Shown here piece by piece: positions 5,421 to 6,182 of a stretch of DNA of 6,182 nucleotides; within the stretch, counting starts at the first letter, position 1, and each line of letters opens with the position of its first letter. The DNA lies in contig JAAYPU010000186.1 of assembly GCA_012519645.1 (NCBI GenBank), positions 1 to 6,182 on the forward strand, given 5' to 3'. A program made the position numbers and the translations under genes. The DNA comes from Clostridiales bacterium (GTDB lineage: Bacteria > Bacillota > Clostridia > Peptostreptococcales > JAAYPU01). The notes beneath the pieces are model-generated. The model was not told the origin of the DNA. It made no database searches and was given only the letters and a program-made list of their open reading frames with translations.

Positions 5421-6182
5421 TTATTTCTTTACATGTATTCTAATTTCAGTCCCGCCATCTATTCTGTTTTTTATCTCAAATTCAAATCGGTCTTCGAAAA
5501 GAATTTTGAGCCGCATAAATGTATTTAAAATACCTAATCCTTTGACTTTGAACTGAGGGTCATCATCTAACCATGTTTTACTGTTGTTATAGCAATTAAT
5601 TTCCTCCGTTATCTTTGATAATTCTGTTTCATCTATTCCTATTCCATTATCCTTTATTATGATTTCCCAACCTGAGTCCAAGTGTTTTCCTATAACATGG
5701 ATAGTAAGGGGACCACTTAGGCCAAAAAATCCATGCTTAACTGAATTTTCAACAAATGGCTGGAGTGTCATTCTGGGTATTTGTATATCAAATAATTCTT
5801 TATCTATATCAATAAAATATTCAAGTCGGTGCTCGTATCTGTATTTTAATAGCCCAAGATAGGATGAAATATTTTCTTTTTCCTTTCCTATGGTTACATG
5901 ATCCTCGCTAATATCTGAAGTATATATAAGCAGATTATTAAGCTTACTGCAAATATCAGGTATTTTATTATCGCCTATTTTTTTAGCCATTATAGAAATT
6001 ACGGAAATTGTATTGTGAAGAAAATGAGGGTTCATTTGTGATTGCAATATCTTATAATAAGCTTTTTGAATTTTCGACTGTGTTTTCATAGACTCATCAA
6101 CTGATTTTTTAAGCTTTAATGCCATTGTATCAAATGTATTATTTAAAAAATCAGTTGATGAGTCTATGAAAACACAGTCGAA
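5421..6182 (-). CDS. sensor histidine kinase, YesM-like (His_kinase/HATPase_c), 5' partial
   Basis: The frame ends at TAA 5421-5423 and stays open to the right edge, so the N-terminal sensor region is missing. Counting from the Met at 6123-6125 (an internal residue, not the start), H34 in QSQMNPHFLHN is the phosphorylated histidine of the His_kinase family; N127 in PFVENSVKHG is the N-box; KDNGIGID (158-165) and KGLGILN (195-201) are the ATP-binding G-boxes. Just upstream, NNTFDTMALKLKKSV resembles the end of a HAMP linker, so the full protein should have transmembrane segments and an extracellular sensor. It should phosphorylate the AraC-type regulator encoded 60 bases downstream. The frame beyond 6142 (FDCVFIDSSTDFL) is suspect: it is translated from an inverted copy of 6073-6112 and its openness is probably chance. 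No ligand can be inferred. Confidence 0.92.
   Translation of the reverse strand, partial: FDCVFIDSSTDFLNNTFDTMALKLKKSVDESMKTQSKIQKAYYKILQSQMNPHFLHNTISVISIMAKKIGDNKIPDICSKLNNLLIYTSDISEDHVTIGKEKENISSYLGLLKYRYEHRLEYFIDIDKELFDIQIPRMTLQPFVENSVKHGFFGLSGPLTIHVIGKHLDSGWEIIIKDNGIGIDETELSKITEEINCYNNSKTWLDDDPQFKVKGLGILNTFMRLKILFEDRFEFEIKNRIDGGTEIRIHVKK
6073..6182. repeat. 40-bp perfect inverted repeat at the window end, likely assembly artefact
   Basis: Bases 6143-6182 are the exact reverse complement of 6073-6112, separated by a 30-base spacer (6113-6142). The inner arm is ordinary kinase coding sequence (residues about 5-18 counted from the Met at 6125). The outer arm replaces the sequence expected to encode HAMP, and it runs to the last base of the window. 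A fold-back chimaera or a contig-end error explains this better than a biological element. Confidence 0.9.

Noticed and set aside
5659..5862. 67-residue + strand open frame
   Set aside because: Antisense to the kinase ATP-binding region, a shadow of conserved coding sequence.
6073..6182. Invertible or phase-variable element in the kinase gene
   Set aside because: The arms are coding sequence, no recombinase is visible, one arm is cut off exactly at the window end, and the outer arm replaces expected HAMP codons. An artefact is simpler.

Overview
The window looks like chromosomal DNA of a low-GC Gram-positive anaerobe of the Clostridia, probably Lachnospiraceae or a close relative. The grounds are A/T-rich DNA, purine-rich Shine-Dalgarno sites (AGGAGGTG, AAGGGGG), a YesM/YesN-type two-component pair, and a DUF4037-DUF4125 gene pair of the kind known mainly from Firmicutes and Actinobacteria. 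This placement rests on gene content and style, not on a marker gene.

Layout. Positions 1-501 (+) hold the 3' part of a PhzF-family isomerase/epimerase gene that enters from the left edge. Positions 684-941 (+) hold a small stand-alone TfoX C-terminal-domain protein, closed by a clear intrinsic terminator at 976-1005 that sits inside a larger imperfect palindrome (960-1025). A candidate promoter (1080-1108) then leads a compact three-gene operon on the + strand: a seven-repeat TPR protein (1155-2102), a DUF4037 protein with a nucleotidyltransferase-type G-S...D-x-D signature (2126-3067) and a DUF4125 protein (3107-3754). Facing it on the - strand is a two-component system read from the right edge leftwards: a sensor histidine kinase (5421 to the edge, 5' end missing) and an AraC-type response regulator (3861-5360). 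The two operons converge at 3755-3860, where there is a 9-bp hairpin without a U-tract.

How the genes may work together. The kinase and regulator form a canonical HisKA_7TM/YesM-type phosphorelay: His in the QMNPHFLHN motif to Asp55 of the receiver. Systems of this type usually control nearby sugar-uptake or polysaccharide genes, but the target genes lie outside the window. The TPR-DUF4037-DUF4125 operon is the least understood part: a scaffold protein, a probable nucleotidyltransferase and a conserved protein of unknown function, tightly spaced and perhaps translationally linked through a 12-codon mini-ORF created or extended by a perfect 15-bp tandem duplication at 3064-3093. It is the best candidate here for an undescribed system. 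Nothing in the sequence identifies its substrate.

Caveat. The last 40 bases (6143-6182) are the exact reverse complement of 6073-6112. This replaces the expected HAMP-coding sequence of the kinase, so the right end is probably an assembly or amplification artefact and should not be trusted as gene sequence.
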